A stretch of DNA of 64,000 nucleotides from Rhipidocladum racemiflorum (taxonomy: Eukaryota; Streptophyta; Magnoliopsida; Poales; Poaceae), in NCBI GenBank assembly GCA_036346355.1, contig CM070581.1, positions 50,611,849 through 50,675,848 of the forward strand, written 5' to 3'. The number at the start of each line of letters is the position of its first letter. The stretch's first letter is position 1. Shown piece after piece: positions 11,080 to 22,953 of the stretch. The notes below the pieces were generated by a model that was not told the origin of the DNA, did no database searches, and saw only the letters and a list, made by a program, of their open reading frames with translations. Made by a program: the position numbers and the translations under genes.

Positions 11080-11356
11080 CCCGTCGCCCGTCCATCGGGC
11101 GACAGGAGACCCCGCATGCTATCTGTCGTCCGTCCATCGGGATTTTTAACTGTCGCTCGCTGATCGGGCGACAGGCTTATATCGCCCGATGGACGGGCGA
11201 CAGAAAACACGAGGAGTCTCCTGTCGCTCGTCCATCGGGCGACAGGCTTATATCGCCCGATGGACAGGCGACCGACGTATAAAAGTGTAATTTCTTGCGA
11301 AAGACATTTATTTCTGCAATTCGGAATAAAATATAATATATTTAAAAAAAAATTTC
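11080..11356 (-). repeat. Right terminal inverted repeat with palindromic array
   Basis: The outer 81 bp (11276-11356) are the exact reverse complement of 267-347. Further in, four or five units of the GTCGCCCG...CGGGCGAC hairpin type occur between about 11081 and 11275, mirroring the left array. Confidence 0.9.
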
Positions 11357-11843
11357 AAATACATTTGATCAAGTGCCAAAAGCCTCCTCCAACGAACGCG
11401 CGCGTCAGAGAGCCCTGACTAGCTGAACACTTGACAGTGCTGCAAGAGACATTGTCTGGAAGAATGCTTGAGATCACCGTATCATCAAACGGCGTATAGA
11501 AGGGCCAGTTAATTGGCGGACATACTACACCGTTGGAGCACTGCATGACACCGGCAGCATCTAACCGTAACACGCATGGCTTGGCACACCACAGGCCAAC
11601 CACCGTGCTCCGGAAAAAGACGATGCTGGTGTCGCGCATTCCGTCGAACACGTGGCGTAGGCGAGGACAGGGAAGATGTACGACAGCGCTGCTGCTGTGG
11701 GAGGAGGTCGTGCTGTAGGCGCCGTGGAGGCGGCCATCAGCCATGGGCGCAGTGAGGTGGGTGTGGACTGGGACGCCGACGAAAGGGTTGGCGGCGGGAT
11801 TGACCGCGGTCGAGCGGTGGAGGGAGAGAGGGGTCACGACTAG
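11355..11843 (-). pseudogene. Unrecognised terminal exon interrupted by the MULE
   Basis: An open frame follows a good acceptor (TTTACAG at about 11844) and encodes about 160 residues, with VTPLSLHRSTAVNP near its start and CAKPCVLRLDAAGVMQCSNG and DNVSCSTVKCSAS further on. No family is recognised. The stop at 11357-11355 straddles the MULE border: its first base is from the target duplication and two are from the element. Removing the element and one duplication copy extends the frame by only three codons to a TGA at the former site. This is either the last exon of a host gene clipped near its end or a chance frame. The Cys-containing C-terminal part and the splice site favour a real exon. 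Confidence 0.4.
11357..11365. repeat. 9-bp target-site duplication, right copy
   Basis: AAATACATT follows the last base of the MULE and is identical to 258-266. Confidence 0.93.
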
Positions 11844-11865
11844 CTGTAAACGAGACGAGCTCACG

Positions 11866-12655
11866 TACTCATATAAGCTTGACTCGAGTTTAAGCTGGGT
11901 TTAAATTTAGACTCGAGTTTGATTTGGTGTAAATTCGAGTAGACTTGAGCTCGATTTAAATATGATCAGCAACAATAAATAAATTCTATATACACTATTT
12001 TTCAACAATAAAAAATACTTAAGCATGAGCTCAGTAAAAATTAACATATAATAGTATTTAATAAGTAATTTATAAATTTATCAGGCTCACAAGTATAATC
12101 TCGACTCATAGAAACTCACAAGCTTGAAATCAAATTCAAATTTTACTCATTTGGAGCAGCTCGTAAGGCTCCAATTTTTTTAAGACCCTAGTCAAGACTC
12201 AACAGCGAGTAGAGAAAGCAAGGAAGTAAAATTATTTTTACCGTCTAGAGGGAAAGAGTATCCTCTGCCTTACATACACTGTAGCGGTGTCTGTTGACCT
12301 CTCCAAGCCATTGGATCCTAAACAAACGGACCAGATTGATCGCTAAAGTACCGAGCCTGGGTACTAAACAGTGCCCTTTGTCACGGTACTTCTTTCGCTA
12401 CGGTAATCTTCTTGTTTGCTGCCCTTCCTCGCATGTTTTCGATGTGCGCTACACAAAACCGGAGGATGCGTGCCCTCATATCCACCCATGTCATCTCTAT
12501 TTAATACTCTATCCATCTTCAAATATATGTCATTTTAACTTTCAAATTTTATTTCTAAATACATATTATTCTAGAATTTTAAGATGAATTATTACCATTT
12601 TTCTTCTATATCCCTCCTCTATTAGCTATTTTCAATTTCATTTATTACCATAAAA
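11866..12655. other. Intergenic DNA with short element fragments
   Basis: Around 11866-12180 there are repeated CTCGAGTT and AGCTCG motifs in AT-rich DNA, resembling a decayed MITE. Around 12500-12650, CTCTATCCATCTTCAAATATATGTC resembles the end of a Stowaway-type MITE. No gene is seen. Confidence 0.4.
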
Positions 12656-12660
12656 CAGAG

Positions 12661-15600
12661 TGTAACACCCTAATTTTTTGCATTTTTTGAATTTATTATG
12701 CCTTTTGAATTTTTGAGAATTTATTGAAATTTATTTGAATTAAGTCTTTTGTTAAAAGTATTAAAGAATTTGGAAAGTTTAAATAAATTTTTGTTTAAAA
12801 TATTTTATTTGAGTTTCAAATGTTTTGAAATATTTTCCAGAATTTTTCTAGAAATTTTTTGATATTTTTACTATTTATTTTGGCTTAAACTATTTACTAA
12901 AATTATTTTAATTCAAAAAGTTTGGAAATTCCCTAAAGAGTATTGGGTAAAAACCCATTTAGGCCCAGCCCAATCCAGCCCACAATGCCAGCTCGTGAAG
13001 CCTAGCCACCGCCGCTACATGAAACCCTAACCCTAACCAATTCTCGCTGTTGATTTTGAATCGTGCGGCCTGGATTTGTCCGCGTCATCCTATTGTGCGA
13101 ACCGTTGGATTAAGATCGGATGCGTAAGATTAGATCGTGTCTTTTTGGAACCCTAAAGGTTTTCACCATCTGATGTAGATTATGAAGCTGAGATTAATCG
13201 GTGTTACTAGAACCCTAATCAATCCTCGCCATTGATCTCTTGTGCGGTCTGGATCAGATCAAGCCAAGCACATCGCGTCCACCCGTTGTGCCACATGTAT
13301 GACCCATGTTCATCGTCTTCCCCGAGTCGGTTCGAATCATGCCGTCGTATCTCATCAGGATTCCACCGCATCCGAGATATTCGCAACCGTCACGCCTTCC
13401 AAGGCCTATTTAAGGCAGCAGCCGCCGCGCTCATTGATTGCCCTAGAATGCGTTGCCCTTATTGCCCTAGGAAGCTATTCCTAAGCCGTCGCCGTCTTCA
13501 AGGAATTTCTCGTTGTTGTTCTCCAGCGCCGCCGCGGTCTACGCTAGATCCAGCCGCCTTTGAGTCGTCACTGCCGCGTTTGAGGCCAAATTTAGTGACC
13601 CCACGTTGAGTCGCATTGGATCCACCCTTCTCCGATGTCTTTTGGTCACTGGAGCATCTTCGTGGTCACTTTCATCTTCAAAGATGGTAAGCCACCGCTG
13701 ATGGGTCACCGGACATCTTCTCCACCGTCGGATCTACAGCGAGTGCGTAGAACCTTGCCGAGTGTCGCCCGCCTCCATTCGTCACGTGCCACACTTTCGC
13801 TGCCTCGCCGTAGATCGTAACCGCCCGATTAGATCTGAACGGCTTGGATACAAATACATGTCAACCATCGGGACTAGCCACGTAGCCACAGCCATTGTTG
13901 TGATTGTCACCTTTAGATCTAGATCCAACGGCCAGATGCGTGCCACGTGTATTGACGCTTCGCATCCTATGCTTGCTAACATCAACCGTGATGTCATCGC
14001 TTACGTAAGTGTTGACCGCTGGTCAAATTTCCGTGAGTCGAGTCTACGGTAGACCAAGACTGTTTCGTGGACCCAGTCTATGGATCATGGGCCCACATGT
14101 TAGTCTCTGTAGGATTTTTTAGAGAATATTTTAATTAATTTATTGCTCCTTGCTACCTAATAAGAGTTCAAAAGAAAGGAAGGCCCTATTCCGGTCAAAA
14201 GTACTCTTTACGCTCACGAGCAGTCCTATGAGGATCCCCCCCCCCGGTTTATGATGTCAGGATGACGTCATAATTAGCCTTTTCCTGTAGAAAAATATTT
14301 CGACCAAAACTAATTATTTAGTGATGTCAGCATGACATCATAATTACTATTTTCTAGTATAAAAATAATTCAATTAATTAGGTTTTATTATTTTCTTTTA
14401 TTTTAAAACTTTAGATAGCTCGTTCTCCCTCATACGAACTCTAATTGAGGTGATTCCAGTGCCTAAAAATTTGTAAAATCAAGCTCTATTTAATAGTAAA
14501 TTGTATTTTATTTTTAGAGTTTTATTTTCTCATTATTTTTTGTACTTATTGTTTATTTGCTCGTTACGCGTAGACGTTGAAGTGCCTGAGGGATTCAATG
14601 GTGAGTTGCTACTTTAGGAACAAGGTCCAGAGTAAGAACAATAAATTTTCTAAAGCAAATTGTGCTTTGACCATATTGATCTCATGTTTTAAAAGTTACT
14701 TTGCTTTACACTATTGTATGCTAATTCAAATTAAAATGATTTCAATTAATTTGAGATTAGTTAATCAACCTAATTGTAGTATATCTACCTTGTCATTTGT
14801 ATACTATATACATTTGTCACCCTAAGATGATTTAATGTTAGTTAGATGCTAGTAATTACCAACATGGGTTGATAGAACGTGTTACTATGCTTAGACATGC
14901 CACAAGTCATTAATATCATATTGGAAATGCAAATTTAATGTGATTAATGAAATATGGAATGTGTTTCTAAAATGGTGTGCCATGTGTTGCCACACAATAA
15001 TGTTGAATTGTAGAGTCATGTGTTGTCCTACATGGATTTTAACTTGTTGATGGCATGTGTTGCACAATAATCAATTAGGGTGAGAAATGATTTTGACGGA
15101 AGCAAGTGGCAAGAGGCTTTGTGCCATGGTGGGCCTTAGTGGCAATGTGTTGATGAGTGATTATGAGGGTTGTGTGCCATTTAAGTGATTGGCAGTCTTG
15201 CCTTGGTCAATTAAAGACTTAATCGTACAAGCCTTTAAATTAGACCAAACATACAACAACATATCTGGAATGGGATAGACCTAATTGAATAAGTCACCTA
15301 TGTCTTAACATGTGATACCTCATGATGATAGTTACACAGGGGTGTGGTTATGGGGGAGGATGTGTGTACTGTAGTCGCACATTGGTCCAACAGTATGTCA
15401 GTCCTACACTTTGGCTTTGTGTGAGGAAAGGGATAGTGTATGACATTATTGGGATGTTCATGTGTTAGGGTAGAAGTTTTCGAAAGGTTTTGTCATGATC
15501 GCTCATTCGTATACTTTTGTATGGCGAGACATGGTAGATGTGGTGAGTTGATTATATTGTGTGGGTAAAGTGTATAACCTTTGAAGAGTGTCAAACCTAC

Positions 15601-18547
15601 TCGAATAGCCATATCCGTGGTATTGGACAATGCTCGGGAATTACAATCAAGGATTAGATTTTGAAAAATAAAACTTAGAAAGAGGGGCTGTGTGCCATTG
15701 GAAATAATGAAATTGGTTTAGGCTGTGTGCCAGTGAATCTTGAGAAAATAAATGAGAAAGTTGCTTATAGTAATGATAATTTCTTTACAATCATTTCAAT
15801 CTATACATGCTAATCCTTTGTAAATGATTCATTATGCAAAATAAACATATTAGAAATTCACTTGGAATAAGCCATGCATGTAGTTAATAGACTTGTATTC
15901 TATGCATAATTTGTAGAGTGCTTTATGTACTCACCCCTTGCAACACCCAACTCACCAGTTAATGAGTCTGCACTAGCTCTCAAGGAGGAGTTCCAAAAGG
16001 AGACGGTTAGTTAGGGTGCGAGCCTTGTTAGTTAGCTGTAACAGATTGATGGGTTATTATGAGTATTCTTTTCTACTATAAATTTCTTTATTTCTTAGTT
16101 TGTGCATGCATGGCATATTTGTAACACCCCGGCATCTAGTATGCCCAAATGCTACCAAACATAGACTAAACAACATCTAAATATCACAAATTAAAGTAAA
16201 TTACAGCAAAGGCACAAATGCTAAAACCGAAAATTTCGGCACCATCTCCTTTGTTTTTCCATGAATTGAAGCAACAACAATCTGATCACAGGATATAGCA
16301 TAATGAATGACATCTAAATCATCAATAACGAGGGTTCTAGCAACAGAATAAGTTTAGAATGACGAATTCAACCATCTCATGAGCTAAACGAAGTAAAGGA
16401 TGTAAACTAGCACATGAACAAATCATAATCCTAGTTTCACCACACTAGATTCATGATCACAAATCCGGAAGGTAAAAAAAAATTGACTAATTGTGTGGAA
16501 ATTATGTGATGATATGCCGCTAAGCCCCTTTCCCGCATGTCGGTGTCAAGGTACCTAAGAAAAACAATATAAACACAAGCGTGAGTTCATCACTCAGCAA
16601 GTATATTGCAATGGAACAAGAAAAATACATTCCAATACCTTCATCACCACTTTTCACATACAACATCATAAACATCCCATATTCACAGTGTATGCATCTC
16701 ATTGACATTATCATATATCATCATCATATAACATCATCATATAATGCAATGCACATGTCTCCTGGAAGCATATACCGGTATTGCTGAGTGCACACCCGTC
16801 GGCGTGCACCCTCTTCCCCCTTCCATCCCGTAGATGGAGGGTGCCTACGCATTGCTTCCACTCACCACGTGGGTGGAATCACGAGGTAGGTCTTACAACC
16901 ATGGCGCTCCGGATTAGTCATAACTTTCTCACCGACCTTACCGGATTAGTTATGACGTTCTCACCGACCGGGCCAGCTTTCATGCCATGTGTGCAACATA
17001 TGCCATATACATAAACATCTTGCATCAAACTGAACTAAACATGGCATAGCATCATAATAGTCCATTTTCATCATAACATAGGCAAGCACTAATCATGGCA
17101 AGATATCACAACATGTAAGCAATTTGCATCTAGTCACAACTAGCAACATACATTACACTACCCATTACAATACACTTGCCTTAACCTCAAGCGACGGATT
17201 GGCGAGAGGATGAGGGCACTCCCGGGGTCACACCACCTGCATATACATACCACACACTCAAAACGTGCCCCCAAAACAGTACGCAAAAGCTCGTCTACCC
17301 CGACTTCACGAACTACTCCCAAAATCGAAAAACAGAGAATCTGTCCCCCCCGGGACAACAGACTTCAAACTATCATAACTTTAGTTCTAGGACTCCGAAT
17401 CGATTAAACGGGTACATCATCACAAAGCTTAGGAAATTTCCTAACTTTTTCTAAGTATTGGAAAAAGCTGATTCGGACTCTAAAGTTGTCTAATCTACAA
17501 AACACTACGTTGTGTCCCAGCTACGTCACAGATTTGAACACGTTCGGTAAATCGAGCATAACTTTCAAACGGCTAGGTCGAATTGGACGTTCTTTATGTC
17601 CACTGAAAGGTATTGAGGTTACCTACAACTTTCTCAACAGGCGGCTGACCAAATTCCGAATCTAAAATCGCAAAAACGCAAACCCTAGGTCGACTGCACA
17701 ATCTGCCCGAAACAGAGAACGTGGCAAACTCTAGTTTTCAACCAATCTACCCAATCACAGCACCACCTCTTGATCTAAAAGCATCCAAATACCCTCTAGC
17801 CCAGCCCCTAGACCAACCCCAAGAACTACCCCTAGCCATACCTTCGCCCGATGAACGATGAACCAACGAATCTCCTCCCGGTTCTCCCGATCTCCTTCCT
17901 CGCTCCAAATCCACCGGATCTCCTCGTCGCGGAGCGCTCCAATGGTGAAAACAGCGGGATGGCGAGGTGAGGGGCTCCCCCTAGGGCAGTAAGGATGGTG
18001 GAGAGGAGAGGGGAGGGGTGGTGGCGCAATGGGGAAGGGTGGAGGGGGGCGCACGGCAAGGTGGGAGGGAGGGAGGGGGGTGGCGGCTAGGTGGGAGGGA
18101 GGGAGAGGGGCGGCTAGGGCATGGGGTATGGGGCGCACAAGGGCAGGGGGGAGGCACCCAGGGCTTAGAACCTGGTCTCCCTCTCCCTCATGGGCCCAAA
18201 TCCCATCCCACTAAAGCCCACGACTCACCCCCTTGGGCCCAAACTCCCTCGGAGAGTCCCAAACTCCCGAAATTGGCCCGGAAAAGCGATTAAACGTCAT
18301 AACGTAAAGTTTTAACCTCCGATTTCACACTTTATAATGTTACGACATTCCGTAGTGTCACAATATTATTGTAAGTTGACCATAATATCGTTCAAACAAG
18401 TTATATCAATAGATGAAGTATTTTTATATTATTTTCGCTGTGTATGATTGTGATATTTCATCTATGTTGAGACTATGTACACTAGCGTGATCTTAGACTA
18501 GTGCTGAATACACAGAGGGTCCAGATTTGCACATTCAGGTTCCGACA
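12661..18547 (+). mobile_element. Gypsy-type solo LTR (outer), split by a nested LTR
   Basis: It begins TGTAACACCCTAATTTTTTG and ends CAGGTTCCGACA, with TSD CAGAG at 12656-12660 and 18548-18552. Excluding the inner insertion (16120-18367) it is about 3.64 kb. It contains a GC-rich central part and, at about 15927, TATGTACTCACCCC.TTGC, a motif shared with two other LTRs in the window. No gag-pol frames are present, so it is a solo LTR formed by recombination between the two LTRs of a full element. Confidence 0.87.
16120..18362 (-). mobile_element. Gypsy-type solo LTR (inner), minus orientation
   Basis: On the minus strand it starts TGTGACACTACGGAATG at 18362 and ends GCCGGGGTGTTACA at 16120. 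The TSD ATATT is exact at 16115-16119 and 18363-18367. It is 2243 bp and inserted into the outer LTR in opposite orientation. Pyrimidine- and G-rich blocks near 17750-18260 are LTR sequence, not genes. Confidence 0.9.
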
Positions 18548-18552
18548 CAGAG

Positions 18553-18859
18553 TAAGACAAATCATCCAAAAATATAATTAAAAAAATAATAGTCTTTTGT
18601 AGATGTGCATGCATAGGTGGATGTAAAAGAACCTATAATGATATCTATTCCGGAAGCAAGCAAGTATGTTTTAGTTATACATTAAGATGAGTGCGTGTAA
18701 TAAAAAAAATCTAAAATATAATGCAAAATGCATATTATGTACTTCCCAAAATAATAGACTTTTTTTAAACCAAACTACGCTGCTGATCTTCCACTTGACG
18801 AAAAACCCATATATCCCCATGGGAATGGGTGGTGTTGACAATTGGACTCTTTCTCTTTG

Positions 18860-18860
<1 letters not shown>
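18553..18860. other. AT-rich intergenic DNA, nothing recognised
   Basis: No gene or repeat with diagnostic ends is seen between the outer solo LTR and the (TA)n tract. Confidence 0.5.

Positions 18861-18861
<1 letters not shown>

Positions 18862-18956
<95 letters not shown>
18862..18956. repeat. (TA)n microsatellite, left
   Basis: About 47 uninterrupted TA units abut the left arm of the foldback MITE. Confidence 0.97.
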
Positions 18957-18958
<2 letters not shown>

Positions 18959-19345
18959 CAGCATATTTGGTGCAAACCCCCTTTACCGTGAAAACTCCGT
19001 GAAAACCACGTGTAAAAGTTTTGAAAAATTCTCAAAAAATTACCATACATAGGTAAGGTGTGGTTCTACAACTCTGCAAAATTTGAAGACAAAACTCAAT
19101 TGCATTTGGAAGATATGAAAAAGACAAATTGCAAAATGAATAGTGCTAAACAGTGAAAAATCACTATTCATACTGAATTTGTCTTTTTTATATCTTCCAA
19201 ATGCAATTGAGTTTTGTCTTCAAATTTTACAGGGTTGTAGAACCACACCTTCTCTATGTATGTTAATTTTTTGAGAATTTTTCAAAACTTTTACACGTGG
19301 TTTTCATGGAGTTTTCACGGTAAAGGGGGTTTGCACCAAATATGC

Positions 19346-19350
<5 letters not shown>
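18957..19350. mobile_element. Foldback MITE of the (TA)n-targeting type (Micron-like)
   Basis: The left arm starts GGCAGCATATTTGGTGC and the right arm ends GCACCAAATATGCTGCC. The two arms, each about 190 bp, are nearly perfect reverse complements, meeting at a short centre near AAACAGTG. The element sits inside a (TA)n tract on both sides. Micron MITEs of rice are known for flanking (TA)n microsatellites; the family assignment is by structure only. Confidence 0.85.

Positions 19351-19407
<57 letters not shown>
19351..19407. repeat. (TA)n microsatellite, right
   Basis: A second run of about 28 TA units follows the MITE, so the element split or seeded a TA tract. Confidence 0.97.
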
Positions 19408-19410
<3 letters not shown>

Positions 19411-19531
19411 CTTATATTATAGGGCCAGGACTTCCGGGCTTCTCGGCTATGCCACGTCGGCATTCTGCGCGGTGAAGGCCTGCCATTTTTTCGGTTTTGC
19501 GCGTGGGTCCTCGGTGGCCATCCTGCTCGAG

Positions 19532-19960
19532 CCATTTCCCCATCGACGACCGATTAAGCGCCACCGAATCGGGCCTCGAAAGTTCCTCCGCGCCTCACGC
19601 CCTCGATTCGGCTTCCTTGCGCCTCGCCGCCGTCGCCATCGCCTAGGCCCTCGCGTCGCCCTTCTGCCGTCGCCCTCGCCATCGCCTTTCCGTCCTCGCT
19701 CGCGCTGCGCCGGCTCCGCCTCCTGCCCCCTCGCGTCTCTCTTCCGCCGTTTCCCAATCGACGGCTGATTAAGCACCACCGAATCGGGCCTCGAGAGTTC
19801 CTCCACGCCTCACGCCCTCGATTCGGCTTCCTTGCGCCTCGCTGCCGTCGCCATCGCCTAGGCCCTCGTGTCGCCCTCGCCATCGCCTTTCCGTCCTCGC
19901 TCGCGATGCGCCGGCTTCGCCTCCTGCCCCCTCGCTTCGCCCTTCCACCGTTACCCTTAC
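19532..19960. repeat. Tandem duplication, unit about 214 bp
   Basis: The sequence from CGATTAAGC.CCACCGAATC through CGCCTCACGCCCTCGATTCG occurs at about 19552 and again at about 19766 with few differences. Confidence 0.85.
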
Positions 19961-19983
19961 CTCGCCCTTCCATCCTCGCTAGC

Positions 19984-20157
19984 GCTGCTTCGGCTCCGCC
20001 TCCTGCCCTAATCCCCCTGGAATCTTCGGGAGGGGGGCACTCCGCCGAGCTAGGAGTCCTCGATCGGCCCGCGCTGCTCCGGCTCCACCTCCTACCCTAA
20101 TCCCCCTGGAATCTTCGGGAGGGGGGCGCTCCGCCGAGCTGGGAGTCCTCCATCGGC
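19984..20157. repeat. Tandem duplication, unit about 87 bp
   Basis: CCTAATCCCCCTGGAATCTT and the following GGGAGGGGGGC.CTCCGCCGAG are present twice, at about 20007 and about 20096, with a few substitutions. Confidence 0.85.
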
Positions 20158-21239
20158 TGCCCCCTATGGAGCATCGACACTCCTTCACCATCACCGCCGT
20201 TGTCGCTACCGTCGGCACCGCCGGCCCGCCCTTCATCGCGCTCCGGCTCGACATGGACTCTCGCTGCCTTCTTCGTTAGCTTACCTTCTCCTTTTACTAT
20301 TTGCATTGTTTTTTTATGCTGTCTCGGGCCACCGCGTCGTCTTCGCTTAACCGTAGAGGAAAATTTTCTTGCTTGGGCCTGAAACTCTAGCTAAATTGAT
20401 GTTTCATTCCTAATCCCTGTGGCTGTTATTGCGACTAGATCAAATATTTTTGTCAGTTAATGCCGTTTTTCCGTTATGCATTCATGTGGTCAATGAATTC
20501 CAGTTGGTCCAAAATTTTTTCTCATTTGGTGTACTCTGTTTGCGGGCTATTATTCTGCCCCGAATCGGAGATCTCAGGTGTGATTTCCCCCTTGGAATTT
20601 ATTAGGTAGCTACACATCTAATTATTCTGCATTTGTCTTCATTTTCTAGGCCTGAAAAAACTGGAGTCACTGAATGAGACATTGTAATTGCGTTGCAGAT
20701 TCGGATATCAAGAATTTATTAGGTAGCTACACATCTATTTGTGTCCTTTGAGATTGTTGTTTTGATATAGCATATGGTGCACTTAGATCCCTGATCTCAA
20801 TAGAAACTAAGGCAATGCTATTTGAACAGCCCCAAATCTTCTATTCTTGCAAGCCTGATAACTGACAAACACCTTTCGTTTTACAGATCTCACAAAATTG
20901 AAAGAGCTGCAGCTGTCATTTTGCAGAATCACATATTTGAGTATTTCTTATTCTAGAGGTAAACAGAACTATAGGTTTTCCAATGCCTAATCAGAATGTT
21001 TATCTTTTCCTTCATGATTCAAAGATCCATCCTTTTCATTTGGTGTTTTAGGGATCTACTCATGATTTGCATTCAATTGTTTATGTCCGGGCCAATCTAA
21101 AGCTTCTCAAACTTTTCATTTATCATTTCTTTTCTGTAGGGTTTTCCAACCTATCTCGCTTGAACTTGAGGAGGCCTGTCCAGTGACTGCTACTTGTTTG
21201 TAAGCTACTAGGTACGGATGCGCGGCGGCACGCCGCGCA

Positions 21240-22953
21240 AGGATAACACCTTCTAAAATGCCATCTAGATATAATCAACAGTCCAAGTATACAATCTTAC
21301 AGTTCTAAGCTAAGAGGCTTCATCTCTAGGTGTTTGCAATTTTGATAATTTAGATCGATTTGCTTATAGTTAAGTCTATAACACAGATAAGAAAACTCTA
21401 GCGGAAACATTTTTAAAAAAAATAATAATAGGAAACTCCAGTGGAAGCACTGTTTTTTTTTAAGAGAGTTGAAATTCAAGAAAAGCTTAAAACAATACCA
21501 ACTTAATGACATAGTGCCAGAGACCACTGAAACCTAGTATAATCTGAATCGTTTATGCAATCTTGAGACCTTGTGCTCCCCGCATGGTCCGTAAGAATTT
21601 ATTTACAACATCGATACAAACTTGTTAGCTTTCCTGAACAAACTTGTAAATAGATCAAAAAAAAAAGGCGGGTCTGCTTCATTGTTGTACCGTGCAGCCA
21701 AGATGATTGAGATGGTCGATGCAGCGGAAAACCAAGCTCATAAAGCCCAAATCCCACCAGTGAAATAAGGGGAACCATTGACAATGGACTTAGAAATCTG
21801 TAACAAAAAAACATGCAGGACATTTTTCACACCACAAGAAGTGAAATTGCTTGTACCCTCCCAAAACTTTCAGAGATGATTGAAATGTTCAATACAATGA
21901 GTCAGCAATGTCTTTCACAATGATAAGCTCTGCTCTACCAAATTTGAAGGAAGGTGTCACATACCTTTTGTTTTTGAATTCCATTGTTGCAGCACTTAAC
22001 ATGGCATGGTTCCTCACAGTGTAGAGGGAAATAGCAAATAATTTTGAAGTAAGCAACCAAATCATCAAAGGCAACACATAGGAAAAAGCACTAAGAAGAA
22101 CAAACCTGATTATAGATTTTAAGTGTGCATTCAAAGGAAACTGATTCAGTACATAGGTAGAAGATTTCACTTCATTTGATAGGAGTTCTATATTTGCTTT
22201 CAGTATCTACCTATGTACTGAAACAGCAAAAAGCATAACCAGCATCAAACGTTGGTGCTCCCCATTGGAATGGGCATGGTACAGTTGTTTCTGCAAATTG
22301 TAGAGCAACGATCTATTTATGATTTATGATGGCTAACCTTGAGTGAAAAACGTAAATATGCACCATCCATAAACTAAACGAAAACATATAATGCCCTTCA
22401 GTGGTGAGCATGATCAGGAAAAAGACGAATGATATTACCAGAGAGCACCTTCATCTACGAATGTCTAGACCAAATTCGTATCGCGCGAATGGATCCGACA
22501 AATGAAATGGTTGTCATGGCAGAGGAGCCCGAAATCAAGCCTTGCAGCTTAACACTGTCGTGTAATGTCAGCTGCAACATCGAAACGGCTTTTGCGCGTA
22601 AAAATACGGCATTACGTGTAAAATTTGCACCAGAAAAGCAACAACAAATGGATTCGATAATTTTACCGATGAGAGGAGCCTATTCAATACATCTAGTCAA
22701 CCTTCTATTCTCATCAGCTGATTCACATCACAGAAAGAGGAGAAATCGACGGGCAATCAATTGGGAAATCAAGAACTCACGGTGACCCGGCTGGCTGGGC
22801 GCACGTCCGGAGGGAGGGCGCGACTATGAGCCGGCGAGGTGGCTGAAATCCTGGTGGACCGGGTGGGCGGACGCGCCCATGCGCGGTGGTCCAGCTGGCA
22901 GGGCACACGGCTGGAGGGAGGGCGCGGCCATGAATCGGTGAGGAGGTCGGAAT
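21240..22953. other. Helitron interior, no recognised gene
   Basis: It holds AT-rich DNA with no domain-bearing frame. An imperfect hairpin with stem TCAGTACATAGGTAG (about 22144-22158 and 22206-22221) is present. Confidence 0.4.

Larger units (their letters stand above)
267..11356 (-). mobile_element. Mutator-like DNA transposon (MULE), 11.1 kb
   Basis: The element begins GAAATTTTTTTTTAAATAT and ends with its exact reverse complement. The two ends are identical for 81 bp (267-347 and 11276-11356), and diverged inverted homology continues to roughly 490 and 11080. The perfect 9-bp duplication AAATACATT flanks it. Inside, all on the minus strand, are a MURA-like transposase pseudogene, a plant mobile domain gene, and two small zinc-finger genes. 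At 11,090 bp it is large for a MULE. The coding genes carry frameshifts, but the ends and target duplication are perfect, so the copy was probably moved by a transposase encoded elsewhere. Confidence 0.93.
19409..21207 (+). other. GC-rich, internally duplicated, transcript-like region
   Basis: A GC-rich block (19430-20280) of Ser/Arg/Pro-coding sequence is followed by AT-rich DNA with several acceptor-like sites (TTGCAG at 20699, TTTACAG at 20886, TTCTGTAG at 21139). This resembles a short first exon followed by introns of a plus-strand gene or non-coding transcript. No protein domain is recognised in any frame. The block contains two tandem duplications. It could be a captured gene fragment or a long non-coding RNA. 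Confidence 0.35.

Noticed and set aside
18671..19052. Frames encoding long Tyr-Ile runs
   Set aside because: They are translations of the (TA)n tract.
22140..22225. Possible microRNA precursor hairpin
   Set aside because: The 15-bp stem with a loop of about 47 nt is too short and shows no mature miRNA-like arm; noted only as an inverted repeat.
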